NCBI RefSeq assembly: GCF_024362695.1
Contig: NC_065415.1
Location: 12,317,438-12,381,437, forward strand
Source: Pectinophora gossypiella
Lineage: Eukaryota; Arthropoda; Insecta; Lepidoptera; Gelechiidae
Reading direction: 5' to 3'
DNA: 64,000 nucleotides
The position numbers were made by a program, and so were the translations under genes. Positions 1 to 12,293 of this stretch are shown here, one piece after another. Below the pieces are notes generated by a model. It worked only from the letters and a program-made list of their open reading frames with translations, ran no database searches and was not told where the DNA came from. How positions within the stretch are numbered: the first letter of the stretch is position 1; every line of letters begins with the position of its first letter.

Positions 1-2027
1 CAGGTTTTTAGCTAGGAAGCCTTGGAAGCAATGCTGGGGTAGAAAAAATCATGGTACAGATTTAGCAGAAGTTTTACGTACTTATCTACTCGCAGCTATG
101 GTTAGTTATATAGAAGGAGATTGAGAAAAGTATGTACATTTTAGTATGTTTTTCATATTTATACTAAAAGCACTGGCAGATTTGGCGAGGAGTTGGCTGT
201 ATATACTATACACATCTGTCTGCCTCTTCGGGGATAGCTATTTGTTATTATATTAGAAACTCCAAAAAGAACCTTACCTTTGAAAGCTTGACAATGTAAA
301 GCATCTTTTTTATGACAATCTAAAATCGAGGCACAAAATCGAGAGTTCTTTCGCGCCTGAAGGTTCAATAACTGATCTATATTAAGGAGTTTACGCAGTC
401 AATTCTTCAGAGTGAATACGTATCAAAATACTACCAACACCCCAAGTAAGGTTAGTAGTAAAATTTACTACACATACCATATGGGCAAATCCACTTTTCA
501 TCCAAGTAGGTTAAAAGGTACGATCGTAAAAATGCAAGCCCTTTATCTGAACCTCTTTACTTATTCGAAACACACTTTCTGCGTCTAATCAACAGGGAAA
601 GGCTTTCTCACTTGATTTTATTTGGTAAATATTATATGAATAAGCACTTTGGAAGCCTTTCTTATCGTATACATATTTATGAGTGCAACTAATAGTAACT
701 ATATTCTATAGACCTTGAAAAAATGTATTACATTTTACCATTCTGTTAGAGTGATGATCGCCTAGCGCGCTCTCTGGGCAACACTCTCAAATAGCGAGAC
801 ATTAGTACTTTAAAGACCTTCGAATTTCGAACGCGTCCCTTCCTACTGCTGCTGGATCTATATTTTTTAACTAACTAAAAAAACTAGTAACAAGCATACT
901 CAATTGTATCCTTTACCAGTTGCTATATTTTCCCAGCAAACAATGAAATGAGAATAATTCGAACAATCCAATCCAACTCGGCCTCGTTTAAATGTTTTCC
1001 CCAAATATTGGGTAACACTGCAAATAAAATGGGTACATTTTAAAAATCCCAAACGAGAAACGATGGAAACTGAATACGGAATTTTCTGGCGCTGAGAATC
1101 AAGTGTTTCTACCCACTATTTTGAGCATAACCCAAATACAGCCAGGCAACTGAACCAGTTTGCTCGAAAATCTTTTTTGAGAACGCTCTGCAGGGTAAAT
1201 AAATTTCACAAATACTGCGAGAGCTCTTACTTAAATTTATCTAGCTGATCGGTAAGTACTGTATTTAATTTAAATACTGATTCATGATAAGTACTTCTTT
1301 TTTAAATAAACGAATAATATTGAAAGCATTTAAGTTCATCATAAATGTGCACCTATTTACTGAGTGTATTCTTCAACCTTGTATTTTGTATGGCACGTAG
1401 AATATTCCCATTGTTATATAAAAACCAAATTTAAAATTGAAACTATTTTAATTTCCGAAAGACAATTTCAATCACATCAAAAGCGGTCTGAAACTTGAAA
1501 TTAACGTACGAAAATTAGTTCCACTGTAATCTCGGAAAGAACATTCGCTCGATAGTTTCTTTTTATAGACTTCGGTGGAGCTGGGAATTTTCTTCATTGA
1601 ACTCTCTTGTTAAGCTTCTGCGAAATCAGGAGGCCTGCAGTTGGCAGATCGCCAACCGAACACTTGTGCGGTGTTTTTAAATTTAATGCTCTTAAGTTTG
1701 ATGTAGTGGACTGCAACCTATACTCTGATTAATATTGTTTATTCTGCTAAGAGGTTTAGTTCAAATTGCTTTCAACGAAAATTGGGTGACGTAATTTAGC
1801 GTTGGATTCCACGTCAGTTTGAATCAGATTACGTTACGGCTTATTTTGAGGTTTTAGACATAATGGTATTATTGTGTACTTGGATACGTGATTTTATAGT
1901 GTTTTTTTTTTGCTATGGAATATTTAGTGAGTATAGTTATTTATTATTACATCACAGAGAACATAATGAAATGAAAAACTAAAGTTGTTAGTTACCACTT
2001 TTTTTAAACATTTATTGTGACTTTGTG
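1..2027. other. No gene recognised
   Basis: AT-rich, apparently unique DNA. No ORF with protein-like composition; no repeat I can name. Confidence 0.5.
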
Positions 2028-2290
2028 AGACTATCCTTTGTTTGGTTTCAGGCATGAATCACCTGATTGTCTGAAAAAGTAAGATGATTCCGTGCTTCGG
2101 AGGGCACGTTAACCAGTTGGTCCCGACTATTAGCTGTAAAAATACCTTCACCAACCCGCAGTGGAGAAGCGTGGTGGAGTATGCTCTATACCCCTCCGGT
2201 AGATTGAGGGTAGTCCTGTGCCCTGCAGTGTGTATATGTTTATGACTTATTGTAGGTTTGCCTCCGATGACATTAATTACGTGGCCGTAC
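2028..2290 (+). mobile_element. 5'-truncated B-family SINE joined to a LINE-end scrap
   Basis: The core (GATTCCGTGCTTCGGAGGG) and B tail are followed by a short inverted piece of the poly(A)-LINE end (GACTTATTGTAGGTTTGCC) at about 2243-2290. Confidence 0.8.
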
Positions 2291-2399
2291 AAAGTTTCCT
2301 TTTTCTTTAATTATCTATTATATCTGCAACCAAATTCTTACATTTGTAACATTTATGAAGTCAAGCAAAATCCAAATTAATCACTTTTAATTTTCTCCC

Positions 2400-2720
2400 A
2401 ACAACAATAAAGGCCTGTCCTGCACACGTCAGCGAAAAATGGCTTTATTTTCGCCAACATTCGCGAACAAGTTTTTATTATGCTCGCGTCGTCGTGTTAC
2501 CTTGAAGTCTCGCGCTCGTGGTACTACTTATATGAGTGCTGTGGGACTTCGTGTATATTCTTTACCTATGTCGTTTGTCACTGGGAGACAGAGGGAAGCG
2601 TTAATTTGACAAGGGATCTGCTGCCACACTGACCTACTTGTGCCAGTGAAGATTACCGTTTTATTACGTGTAACAGTGGTGGAGTTTTTAGCTAGGTTTT
2701 TGCTATGCAAACATTAGAAG
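2400..2720. other. GC-richer block, unassigned
   Basis: Moderately GC-rich. Contains a 56-codon ATG frame (2439-2609, MALFSPTFANKFLLCSRRR...) with an Arg-rich, mitochondrial-presequence-like look, but nothing else supports a gene. It may be a repeat end. Confidence 0.3.
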
Positions 2721-2811
2721 GTTTCGAATGATAAAAATGTATAAGATTGACATTAGGCAACGTGTATCACTGACACTGTCTATTGTCATAATCGTTTGCA
2801 ACTCAGCTAAG

Positions 2812-3020
2812 GCATAGAATAAGGAATAATACTATGTATAGAACGGCACCCTCCGCTCCCCACCAGCACCTGAGCTAGATTTACCTCACCCCCCTCGAAA
2901 ATAGTTTAGATTTGAATCGTATGGCGTCAGACGTCACACACACAGATGCGCGTGTACAATAATGTCAATGTGTAGTGTCTGTGTAAAACGAGGTTGTTTG
3001 TATGAAGTGTCCGGGGTGTG
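2812..3020 (-). repeat. Dispersed ~210-bp repeat, unfilled copy
   Basis: The complement matches 40021-40222 plus 40526-40540, including ACACTACACATTGACATTAT and GACGTCTGACGCCATACGAT. It serves as the empty-site control for the SINE at 40224. Confidence 0.88.
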
Positions 3021-3084
3021 GCTAAGGTCCAAGGTAACGACAAATTCTATATTACGTTGCTGTATTTTATACCAACATCATATT

Positions 3085-3140
3085 TTGTTTTAAGTCAATG
3101 CCATATGCGGCAAATCTACAATAAGTCACGTCTAACAATA
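3085..3140 (+). mobile_element. C-family LINE terminal scrap
   Basis: TCAATGCCATATGCGGCAAA...AATAAGTCACGTC. Confidence 0.7.
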
Positions 3141-3304
3141 AAGATGGCTTCGATTTTTGAATAAAATTTAAAGACAGTTAATTGCATTTGTTAGTCAAAT
3201 GAATATACAAAGCGTGTCTAACCAACTACTTAAGGTCTTTGGTAGCCTTTGATTTTATAGGCTTCAATTATGGTTCAACGTATCAAATGTGTATCCATCT
3301 TATG

Positions 3305-3382
3305 ACTTCAACAGAAACATGAGCCGTGGCCGGGGCCCTTGGCGGCTCAATAATAACCCTCACAACCCACACGACAGAAGAA
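3305..3382 (+). mobile_element. A-family SINE tail fragment
   Basis: GGCGGCTCAATAATAACCC and CACACGACAGAAGAAG only, with an internal deletion. Confidence 0.65.
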
Positions 3383-3761
3383 GAAGACTTCAACAGAAAG
3401 TTGGCCTGCAAGTTGCTTTTACCGACTACTGGTTTTAGAATTCTGATAAGATTATAAAGTATATTTGATCTGATTTGATAAGATACAACCATATTTATTA
3501 AGCACTCTAAGCGTATGTGTGTATTTGTCAAATTCTATTACACCTTCTTTATATTCAGTTAATTAAAAAAAAACTTTTATAATAGGCAACAAGACATTGA
3601 CTCAGCGTAATAACGCAAATTTTACAACTTTCTAAGGCTTTCTTTGTGATTCTGTACAATTTTCACGTAGGCGTGAAATCTTTGTAGCACCAGATTACAA
3701 AAGATCAAAGGACGTACTTTACACTTATTTATAAATTTAATCTTTTACATTGAAGAATATT

Positions 3762-4036
3762 CATCATCAATAATTTAAGAGCCACGCTTTTGTCGTGTAG
3801 CATTCCCCGTGCTATTATTTTAGGAAAAAATAGAGTAGTGGTTTTCCTCTTGCCTTCCACCCCTCAGTACTCTGACGCAAGTGGGATGGCGTCCGGTGTA
3901 GTTTATTTCAAAGCCGTACTGGGACTCCTGTCTTCAGGCTCTGAATAGTACTGATAGCTGGACTCTATTAAGTTCTAGGTTACTGTCCCTGTGACTTGCC
4001 CCTTCCGTCCTGCATTGCCGTACCAAGTCAAAGAAT
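3762..4036 (-). mobile_element. LINE/SINE end, G1 family
   Basis: Same order of motifs as 5131-5500 with more changes: TTTAAGAGCCACGC, GGGATGGCGTCCGG, GGACTCCTGTC, CCTGCATTGCCGTACC. Confidence 0.8.
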
Positions 4037-4261
4037 AATAATATTGAAGATGATTATAATTATATTAGGAACCTGAACATATTATGCTATTAGAATTTTT
4101 AGTTTTTTAGTGGGATTATAATCACTATTTCAGAACGAATAAGGTCGACTTTTATTATGCATATTTCAACAAATTTGGCGCGTCAATGTCCGTCTCCGCA
4201 TACTGGGTGGCATCCGAATTTTTCAAAATAAACCAAAGAAAAGTCGATCTAATCTGGTCTT

Positions 4262-4425
4262 TAATCAAATCAAATCAAATTAAATCAAATATACTTTATT
4301 GCACAGAACTAAATTTCAACAATCAGACATAACACATGAATATAGTACAATTAGGGGGGCCTTATTGCTATAGAGCAATTTCTTCCAGGCAACCACCAAA
4401 AGGAAACAAACAATAATTTAATGGT
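4262..4425 (-). mobile_element. LINE/SINE 3' end of the TTTATTGCAC family
   Basis: A (CAAAT)n run (4265-4285), then ATACTTTATTGCACAGAAC and GGCCTTATTGCTATAGAGCA, ATTTCTTCCAGGCAACC. Related copies: 10835-10960 (partial), 42285-42400, 47690-47830, 57245-57390. Confidence 0.7.
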
Positions 4426-4429
4426 GAAT

Positions 4430-5125
4430 ATGATCCCATATAAATATGAAAATAGCAACAGCCCGTACGATTCGGAAGAATCTCTATTTGTTTTCAGCAT
4501 AGTAGTTCATCATGTGTCATACCAATCCCTTTGTAACTTTTTATAGCATGATACTCCGGAAAATAAGTAGGTAGCTCAAAGCATTAATGTTCTTTATTTG
4601 CCAATCCAGCATAGATATTTTCTACTTCCACAAAAGATACGTTTGTTTACAAAAATATCTTATAATATTCGCTGTAGTATTCCCAAAAGTGAACCATTGC
4701 ACTGGACAGACTCAAAAGTTCATAACTAGGAAACTAATTGTTCCCTTAGCCCCGGATAGTGGTTATAAATGGCTCCCTAGAGTAACTGGGGCTGGAATTT
4801 GACTATTCATTCCATATTTTCAAGCCCCATATGAAACTCCAGTTACCTGTTAGATATTGGAATGGAAGAAATAAATAAAAACGAATAAGTTGGAAGTTAT
4901 TTTTGCTTCGCTTTGGTGGATGATTTTTTGCACGTGTTTGGTTCAAGTTTGATAATATTTATTAGCGAGTCGACACGGATCATCGCTGAAGCTCATTTTT
5001 TACTATTCATGCTCATTTTTTTTATTCTGGTTTTTTAAATCAAAATAAATGAAGCACATCGATTCGGTATTCCATAACGTATTTAACTGATATAAATACT
5101 ATATCGCAAAACGGCTAAATATCAT
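4430..5125. other. No gene recognised
   Basis: AT-rich DNA between two retroelement ends; the short ORF near 4587-4802 has no support. Confidence 0.45.
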
Positions 5126-5130
5126 GTTAC

Positions 5131-5500
5131 ATCATCATCATCACTAATTTAAGCGCCACTTTCTTGTCGGTGTAGCATCCTCCGTGCTACTTTTTAGGGA
5201 AAAATAGAGCAGTGGTTTCCCTCTTGCTTTCTGCCCCGCGGTACTCTGTCTGACGCGAGTGGAATGGCGCCCAAAGTAGTCTATTTCAAAGCCGCCCTAG
5301 GACTCCTGTCCTCCGCCTCTGAATAGTACTAACAGTTACTGCTGCCCTCTGTCAGTTTCCATATTACAGTCCCTGTGACTCGCCTCTTACGTCCTGCATT
5401 GCCGTACCGGTGGCTCCCATCTCCGCCTCTGCTACCGTTGTGATCTTCACCCGTATCCCCGGGTAAGGGTTCGTTATACCCCGTAGGTCTGGATCATTTC
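5131..5500 (-). mobile_element. LINE/SINE end, G1 family, (TGA)n tail
   Basis: Complement ends with the GAGCC...GCTC hairpin-like tail motif and (TGA)n. The body has GGAATGGCGCCCAAAGTAGT, GGACTCCTGTCC and CCTGCATTGCCGTACC. Confidence 0.8.
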
Positions 5501-5504
5501 ACAT

Positions 5505-6890
5505 AGATCTTATATTAACCTCGTCGCAAATTTTATTTAGTATTCAAAAGGGGGCAAAGACAAATACTTTATTCACAAACATTTATAGTTCAATCAACAT
5601 AAAACCACACTCAGATACGAAAACCGCACTGTCAGACATCCCCGTATTTCATATGTAGGTACAGAAGGTGAAATTGCAGTAATAAAAACATTTTAGTGCT
5701 CGTAAAAATTTAGAATAAAACTCAAAGATAGCAAATGGAATTAAATCACTATATAACAGTTTAAATGTCATCACTACGAGTAATAATATGATTATTTCCA
5801 TAAATGGTTGAAAATTCCTCGAAAATAACAAAAACAAGATTCAACAAAAAGCGACTACGAGCATTTTCATGTAACGCAACCAAATTAACATGATACACCA
5901 TCTTTTACTAAGTGTTGTGGTAATAAATGAAAGTCAGTAAGAAAGGCTACTTCTAAGGGGTCAACTTATGTTAGTCGGGCATTCAGACCCCGAGTGCGAT
6001 TTTATGATCCGTGAATATCGCACAGGCATTTCTAGATGTTCGGATCACATTTTTATTGTTATGGAAATTCACGTTTCCCGTTAGTTGGAATTTCAAAAGG
6101 GTCGATTAGGACGTCTGGTTTTGAAGGTGTACAATACGGGGCTCCCCTTATTTGTAAGATGTGCCGCATTCCGTTTAAGGGTTTCGAGATTTTTACCCCC
6201 GCGATTTCTTTGTACCTAACTTTTAAAGTTCGCGCATTGAATTATGAGCCGCCGGTCGATTGGGTTTTATAACTTCGTAAAAGTTTGCGGCTACCAAATA
6301 AGATGTTTCGGGTCGGTTTGCGTGATATGACGTTTTAGTTGTGATGTATTTCAGGTTTTACATAATTACTTATGTTTTTATTTTTAAACACTTGTATTTC
6401 GAACGGATTTTGCATGAGCGCGTACGATGTGGAAGAATTTTGATCTGTTTTCTGCTTTATATGTATATGTATTATTATACACTATTTAGAATAAAGATAC
6501 ATGATAATAAAATATACTTTTTGCAAAAAATATTTGTATTATAAATATCTATCAAATAATGAGTCTCCAAATTGATTTATTGCTTTATGAAATGAAATAC
6601 TTCATTATTAAATTGGACCTGTCTGAAAAATAGTTGATATCCTTGTACATCACAGAAATTAAAAATTTAAACGATGCAAATTTACGATACGCGATTGGTA
6701 ACAAATGGAGCTGACAAGAGTAGTATCGGAGTGGAAACTATTAAGTCGACTGATAAAATTTTATTGAATTTTCCGTCCAATATGAGAGGCGGAGCGTTAT
6801 TGATGACCGGACCGTGACGTGGCAGGAGCGGTAAGACTGCGTTTGTTCAACAATGTTTCACAAGTTTTACGACTATTCGAATCAATAATA
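5505..6890. other. Non-repetitive DNA with a GC-richer core at ~6000-6330
   Basis: No gene. 6000-6330 is distinctly less AT-rich than its flanks, is not matched elsewhere in the window and has no convincing frame. It may be a conserved non-coding element. Confidence 0.35.
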
Positions 6891-6891
6891 T

Positions 6892-6966
6892 TGTATGTTG
6901 TTGTTGTTGTTGTATTGTTTGTTGTTGTTGTTTGTTGTTGTTGTTTGTTGTTGTTGTGTGTTTTTG
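6892..6966 (+). repeat. (TTG)n microsatellite
   Basis: About 70 bp of TTG units interrupted by TTTG. ORFs on either strand over it are artefacts of the repeat. Confidence 0.95.
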
Positions 6967-7817
6967 TATTTTTTTTTATATTTGTTTTTTCCTGATGGTG
7001 CAATAAAGTATTTGTTATGTTATGTTATGTTAATATTTTCAATCATCATCTCCCTAGCATTATTATTATTTATTATTTATTATGCTTCGTGCGATTTCTG
7101 GGGGAGTGGTTTCCGAATTCGGACGCTTCAGGGAGGCAAAGACGAGCAATAAATTCCCTAAATAGTTAACTTTAATTATGGTTAGTATTCTTAGTTCATC
7201 ATCTCCCTAGCATTATCCCGTTTTTCACATGGTTCGCTTACCTAACCTGAAGATTTTACAGGTCCGGCTTTTCAGAAGCGACTGCCTGTCTGACCTTCCA
7301 ACCCGCGAAAGGGAATCCAGCCCAATACAGGTTAAGTCACAAAAGGTTGAATCAATAATATTTTAAATATTGATATTAAAGTGAATACTCCCTTTATTCT
7401 CATAAGGACAGATTTTAAAAAAATAGATTTTCAAAAAGACGGTCAGGAATTGCTCAGGAAAATTATTATCAGACGTTAGGCAAATTATTACTAACACAAC
7501 TTTAATTATACTGAAAGTCAAGATTCTGTTTTAGTTTAGACGGTATAGGTATTTTTTTTATAATTAGAAATAATTTATTTTCAAGGTAGGATCATCAAAG
7601 AACACTGATAGAGCTTATTTGTATTATAACTTAATCATTCTACTTGTACACTGACACATAATTTATACAAATGACATTGTTTCAACGTAGATAAAATCCG
7701 ATATTAATAATAATTTGATTGTGACGTTTTGATAACGTCTTTTATATTGTGACAGTTTTATATTGTCACGTCCGTCATGACAAACTCTGTTTTTTATTTA
7801 TTTACTTGATTCAGAAA

Positions 7818-7940
7818 AATTACCTCCACCAACCCGCAGTGGAGCAGCGTGGTGGAGTATGCTCCATACCCCCTCCGGTTGATTGAGGGGAGGCCTGTGC
7901 CCAGCAGTGGGACGTATATAGGCTATTTATGTATGTATGA
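7818..7940 (+). mobile_element. SINE tail, B family (lepidopteran SINE 3' half)
   Basis: Contains CCACCAACCCGCAGTGGAG, GAGTATGCTCCATACCC and CCTGTGCCCAGCAGTGGGA, the diagnostic 3' part of the B-family SINE seen complete at 35632-35969. Truncated at the 5' end. Confidence 0.85.
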
Positions 7941-7955
7941 TTCAGGCAAGCATGT

Positions 7956-8100
7956 GACCTAACATGTATTGGGCTGTTTTACCTTCGCATCGCTTCGGAT
8001 GGAAGGTCAGACAGGCAGTCGCTTCTATAAAAAAACCGGACCTGTCAGGTGAGGTAAGCGGACCCCGTGGAAAACGGGATAATGCTAGGGAGATGATGAA
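7956..8100 (+). mobile_element. D-family SINE 3' half
   Basis: GGTCAGACAGGCAGTCGCTT, GACCTGTCAGGTGAGGTAAG and GATAATGCTAGGGAGATGAT. It forms part of the right arm of the 7-8 kb inverted repeat; an inverted copy is at 7190-7340. Confidence 0.8.
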
Positions 8101-8212
8101 CTAAGAATACTAATCATAATTAAAGTTAACTATTTAGGGAATTTATTGCTCGTCTTTGCCTCCCTGTAGCGTCTGAATTCGGAAACCACTCCCTCAGAAA
8201 TCCGCACGAAGC

Positions 8213-8981
8213 AGCTCAGCAGCGAGTGTGGTGGAGACATAAAGCTTGAAAGACCTAAAGCTTATAGGTCTCTCAGATACGAGGAGAGTAAGCTCCACCC
8301 GCATCGGCTTCAATACATCAGCCACTGGGTGTCCAGCGACTGCCCGGCGTGCACGGCGGACGATATCGTCGGCTTCACAACATCAGCTGCTGGAAGTCCT
8401 CGGCGCGTCTCCTTGATGTGTCGGATACTGTCATTGGGTTCGGTATTCCGATGGATACTCGACACGTAGCGTAGAGGAGAGTGGTAGGCTCTGCAGTACG
8501 GAGTTGAGTAGTTGCTGCAGGTCCGGTGCCGCGTATGTTGCGGTTTTAATCAGAAAGTTCTTGAATGTTGTCATAAATCTTCCTTTCTCTTTTCCTCTTA
8601 CCGGCATCCTTTTCTAACGCATAGCAGCGTCCTTGTCTTTGTGTACTAGAATGGTCTACGAGGTTCCACCCGAGATTATTCGAGAAAGGAGTCAACAATT
8701 CTACTATGTGATCATAATAATGTATAAGGAGTGGAAATAACAGGAACGGCCAGTTCCATTTCTAAAGCGATCGAAGCAAGAAGAAGAAGTGGAAAAGTGA
8801 AAGTAAAAAGAGTGCAAGAGAAGTAACAGTGCTTAATGCAGTGTCAATTCGTATAGTGTAAGTGACGAAGTAAAACCGCGTAGCTCTGTGTAAGTGTTGT
8901 ACCACGTGTGAAGAGAATAAATACGTTTCCCCTTGGAGTTAATGTGTTCCCTTCCAATTCCGAAACCCACTTCTGTAACAA
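8213..8981. other. GC-rich transposon-like block, possible LTR-retroelement remnant
   Basis: Clearly richer in G+C than its surroundings. On the minus strand an ATG-started frame of about 58 codons runs from about 8610 to 8437, beginning MPVRGKEKGRF and containing APDLQQLLNSVLQSLPLSS; a second frame (PNDSIRHIKETRRGLPAADV) follows. The 8726-8981 part reads like a terminal repeat: an AATAAA at about 8919, and an end ...CACTTCTGTAACA. I cannot find a partner LTR or a clear target duplication, so the assignment is tentative. Confidence 0.3.
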
Positions 8982-9889
8982 TTATCATAAAATATTTCTT
9001 GATTTTTTCCCTTACGCAACATTTTAGGCGTCCAGATTGTGACTAAAATGTGGAACAATGTTTCATATCGAATTTTGGGACAAGTTTGTGTCTTTTTGAG
9101 ATCAGACAGGGTATCCATCAGTGGCGGAGGATAGAGGATATCTTATGAATAATTGTGATTGATCGCTGTCATACATTTTTGTCAAATTATTAAATATTAA
9201 TAAATATGTCCAATACGACATATTTCAATAGATTGATATGGTTCTTGAAATAGATCGGAAGAAAATTCTTTTCATCCTATAAATAAAAGTCATGTACCTA
9301 ATACCTATAAAAGATCAATCAATTTGATATTAAACGTGGTTACGTGTACAAGAACCTATTAAATATATAAATAAGATGACGTATTTATTGACTTAAAAGT
9401 TTTTGTACACAGAGACAAAAAATATAAAGTCAAGTTGATTACACACAAAAGTGAGAAACGGTTCAGCTCATTTCTATTAGAAATCTCTTTCAGCAGACCG
9501 ATTGTTTGAGATTAGTGATTTGTGGCTTCAAAACTTAAATATACGAACACAAGCGTGTTTTTTTTATGTCATATGTATATTATATGACATAATCTCACAT
9601 ATTGATATTCACATATTAATATAAATAATATCACATATATTATATATTCGTACGCTGTATGGTTGAGTGATGGACTTTTATTGATATAATGTATATTTAA
9701 GATCTTTTGTACCACTCTAGAGCGAATAAATTGCATTTCATTTCATTATAATTATCATATTAAAAACAAAAATAATTGTGACTTTAAATCTGATGATATT
9801 AAGATTAGAGATGTCCGATAAAGGGACATATAACAAACATTATTTTTTACCTTTGTGACTACCAGAAAATTTGTTTTGTGGTTGTGGTG

Positions 9890-9985
9890 ACCATTTTGTG
9901 ACTTATTGTTGATTTGCCTTAAATGACATTAACTACTTGACCAGACAAATGGGGTGCGCTGAGGGTTCTCCCCCGGTAAACTAGG
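9890..9985 (-). mobile_element. C-family LINE terminal fragment
   Basis: Minus orientation: GTGACTTATTGTTGATTTGC...GGACAAATGGGGTGCGCTGAG pattern, diverged. Confidence 0.7.
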
Positions 9986-10239
9986 TAACCAATTTTATAA
10001 TGTTTCTGAACAAAAACTATTATACTTATTGTCAATTTCCTAATATGGTCTTTTATATTATTTTTGGTTGTTTGAGTAAGTAAGTACCTATTCATTTTGA
10101 CTCCAAGACCGAAGAGAAATTATATTTACGCGTACTTGAGCATTTTTGATAAAAAAAATTAACTTTCAGTCAATAACTAGAAATTAGAAAATTACATGAA
10201 CAAATCTAGTCACAAAATTTGTACGCCTATGTAGGTTAG

Positions 10240-10378
10240 GTATGTCTATCTATAATGCACTGCATGACTCCTTGTCATATAGGTCGGCTCGAAGAAATCT
10301 CTTTCTTAGAGATAAGCTTACCTGTACTGTCTGTTTCTTTTGTCTGTTCTGTTGTGTACAATTAAATAAATAAATATA
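10240..10378 (+). mobile_element. Retroelement 3' end with AATAAATAAATA
   Basis: GAAATCTCTTTCTTAGAGAT, AAGCTTACCTGTACTGTCTG and GTACAATTAAATAAATAAAT. A weaker copy lies at about 43400-43465 (TAGATAAGCTTACTTGTTCC). Confidence 0.5.
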
Positions 10379-12293
10379 AGCTCAGTACAGAAAATACAAT
10401 TTAAGATGATGCAAAAGAAGCGAGTTATTCACAGAAACTAACATTAGTTCCTACGACAATTTTTCCCGTATTCGTCTATGAAAAGCGAATGAACAGCAAA
10501 CGCAATTCTCGGGAGCGAAGCTAGATAAATGCAACTGCACTTTTGACGCCGGAAAATATGAGAGAGTATGTGATTTTTAGTTCTAAAAACAAAATGCGAA
10601 CAAATTATGTACACTCAGTACTGTGAAACGAGTTTTCAAATGAAAAATGAATCCTTTAAGTTTGTTGCTCCGGAACAGGGAATGAACAGCTTTCATGGAG
10701 AATGAGAAAAAGTGTGCATAATAATATTTTATTATTGAAGTGAATTTGTATTCGATGTAGAAGACTTTTATGTTTTATTGTCCACGACAGCAACTTAAAA
10801 AAACTTGGTTCCTTCAAGGCAGGTGATCGGATGACAAATACAAATATACTTTATTGCACCAAACATTGACATTATGAGATGAAACTTGCGCAGGATGGAA
10901 AAAAGTGGCATGAAAAGAAGAAGCCCTATACGCAGCACTGGATGGTACAGACTGTATAAATAGTAACAGATATCCTAGAGGCATTACCTAAAACATCCCC
11001 AATCAGTTATTAGTTCTTATAACAAGTCCGTTTTAGTCAACACGCAAATAATTCAAACCGAACCAAAGGGTGTTCTACAACAAATGATGTGTTTCCAGTG
11101 GACGCCGGCAATAGATTATGTCTGTACACGGATGTTACAATTCGTAGGCAAAACGGTTCAGCCGGAAAGTGATAACACCATGTATTGCAGTCAGTTGCAG
11201 TCACAGGCTGGAAATATGCATTCGGTGTACGAAATACTAGAAGATAAGCGCTTTGTTGTCGTGGAAATAGTGTTGTGACTGACTTAAAGCATGAGTACTA
11301 ATGTAAAACTTGATTCTTTTTACAATACATATAGCATCAGGCCTGTATTCCCGAAGGGCTAGGCAAAGGTATCTATAGTTACACCCATTCCTCGCCTGCT
11401 GTGTTTAAATCCCATGTAATAGGGGGCAAGTCTAATCCAAATTCCAAAAACTCACGCGTTATCAATAAATTTTTACAATATCTGAGTCAATATTTTCAAA
11501 CAATGCAATATCAAATTTTCAAAAAAGACATAATGTTGTTACCTAGAACACGCTTACCTTCTCAGAGGCTACAATATGAGTTTACTCGCGTTGTATGTAG
11601 TTCATCAGTTCTTAATACGTTACCACGGTTCATTACGACTCCAAATTACCTTTCAAGCTGGTAAAGAAAAGAAACAACCGATGTTTAACAAACAGCCAGT
11701 TAAGGCTAAACCACTTTTAACATGTCATCAATCATTTGACAGATTGATGAATGATTCTAAGGCAGTAATGAAATTTTACGCCCGCATCGACGGTAATTAC
11801 TTTGAGTGGACTGAGATGAGATGGGTACTTTTTTATTTGTATTTATAAAGTGTGTGGTGCCCGAACTGATACGGATCGCTTAGTGTCCAAATTTTAATGA
11901 GGCTGCGTTTGAGTTTGTTTTGTCAGTTGCGATGTTTATTTGCTCTTATAGTGTTTTATTTGAGGTTCACATAATTTAGTAGTTCAATGAAATGATCAAT
12001 GGTGATTACAATAGCTTGCAGGATTTAAATATTGATCCAATAGAGTGTAGATATGTTTCATAAAATTTATTTAATATGTATATTCCTGCAAACGTATTTA
12101 TTTTCAAAACCTTTTTAAATTCTTTATTTTGATTTTAACTCACCTTTATTTACTTTTGATGGGTTTGCTCTTAGACCCAGACTTGCACGAAAGCATTGAC
12201 GATACTTACTAAATATTTTTTAATCAGGTATCACACTTTTTGCCTAACTTCCCAATGTTTTTATTATTATCATAAACATATATCATTTAAAAC

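Larger units (their letters stand above)
7084..8212. repeat. 1.1-kb inverted repeat with ~255-bp arms
   Basis: Left arm about 7084-7340, right arm about 7956-8212. The arms include the sequence around GCTTCGTGCG, the segment around CGAGCAATAAATTCCC, and a SINE-like segment ending in GATGATGAACTAAG. The central ~615 bp includes another SINE tail (7818-7940). The arms match with few changes over the first 130 bp and less well toward the loop. Confidence 0.85.
8985..12290. other. Mostly anonymous AT-rich DNA
   Basis: Apart from the LINE scraps at 9890, 10240 and 10835 nothing is recognised. ORFs at 11084-11848 overlap in two frames and look like chance. Confidence 0.4.

Noticed and set aside
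2439..2609. 56-codon Arg-rich ORF resembling a mitochondrial presequence
   Set aside because: Too short, no neighbours or splice signals, and lies in a block that looks like a repeat end.
6797..7152. ORFs on both strands rich in Thr/Asn/Gln or Leu/Val/Cys
   Set aside because: They are translations of the (TTG)n microsatellite.
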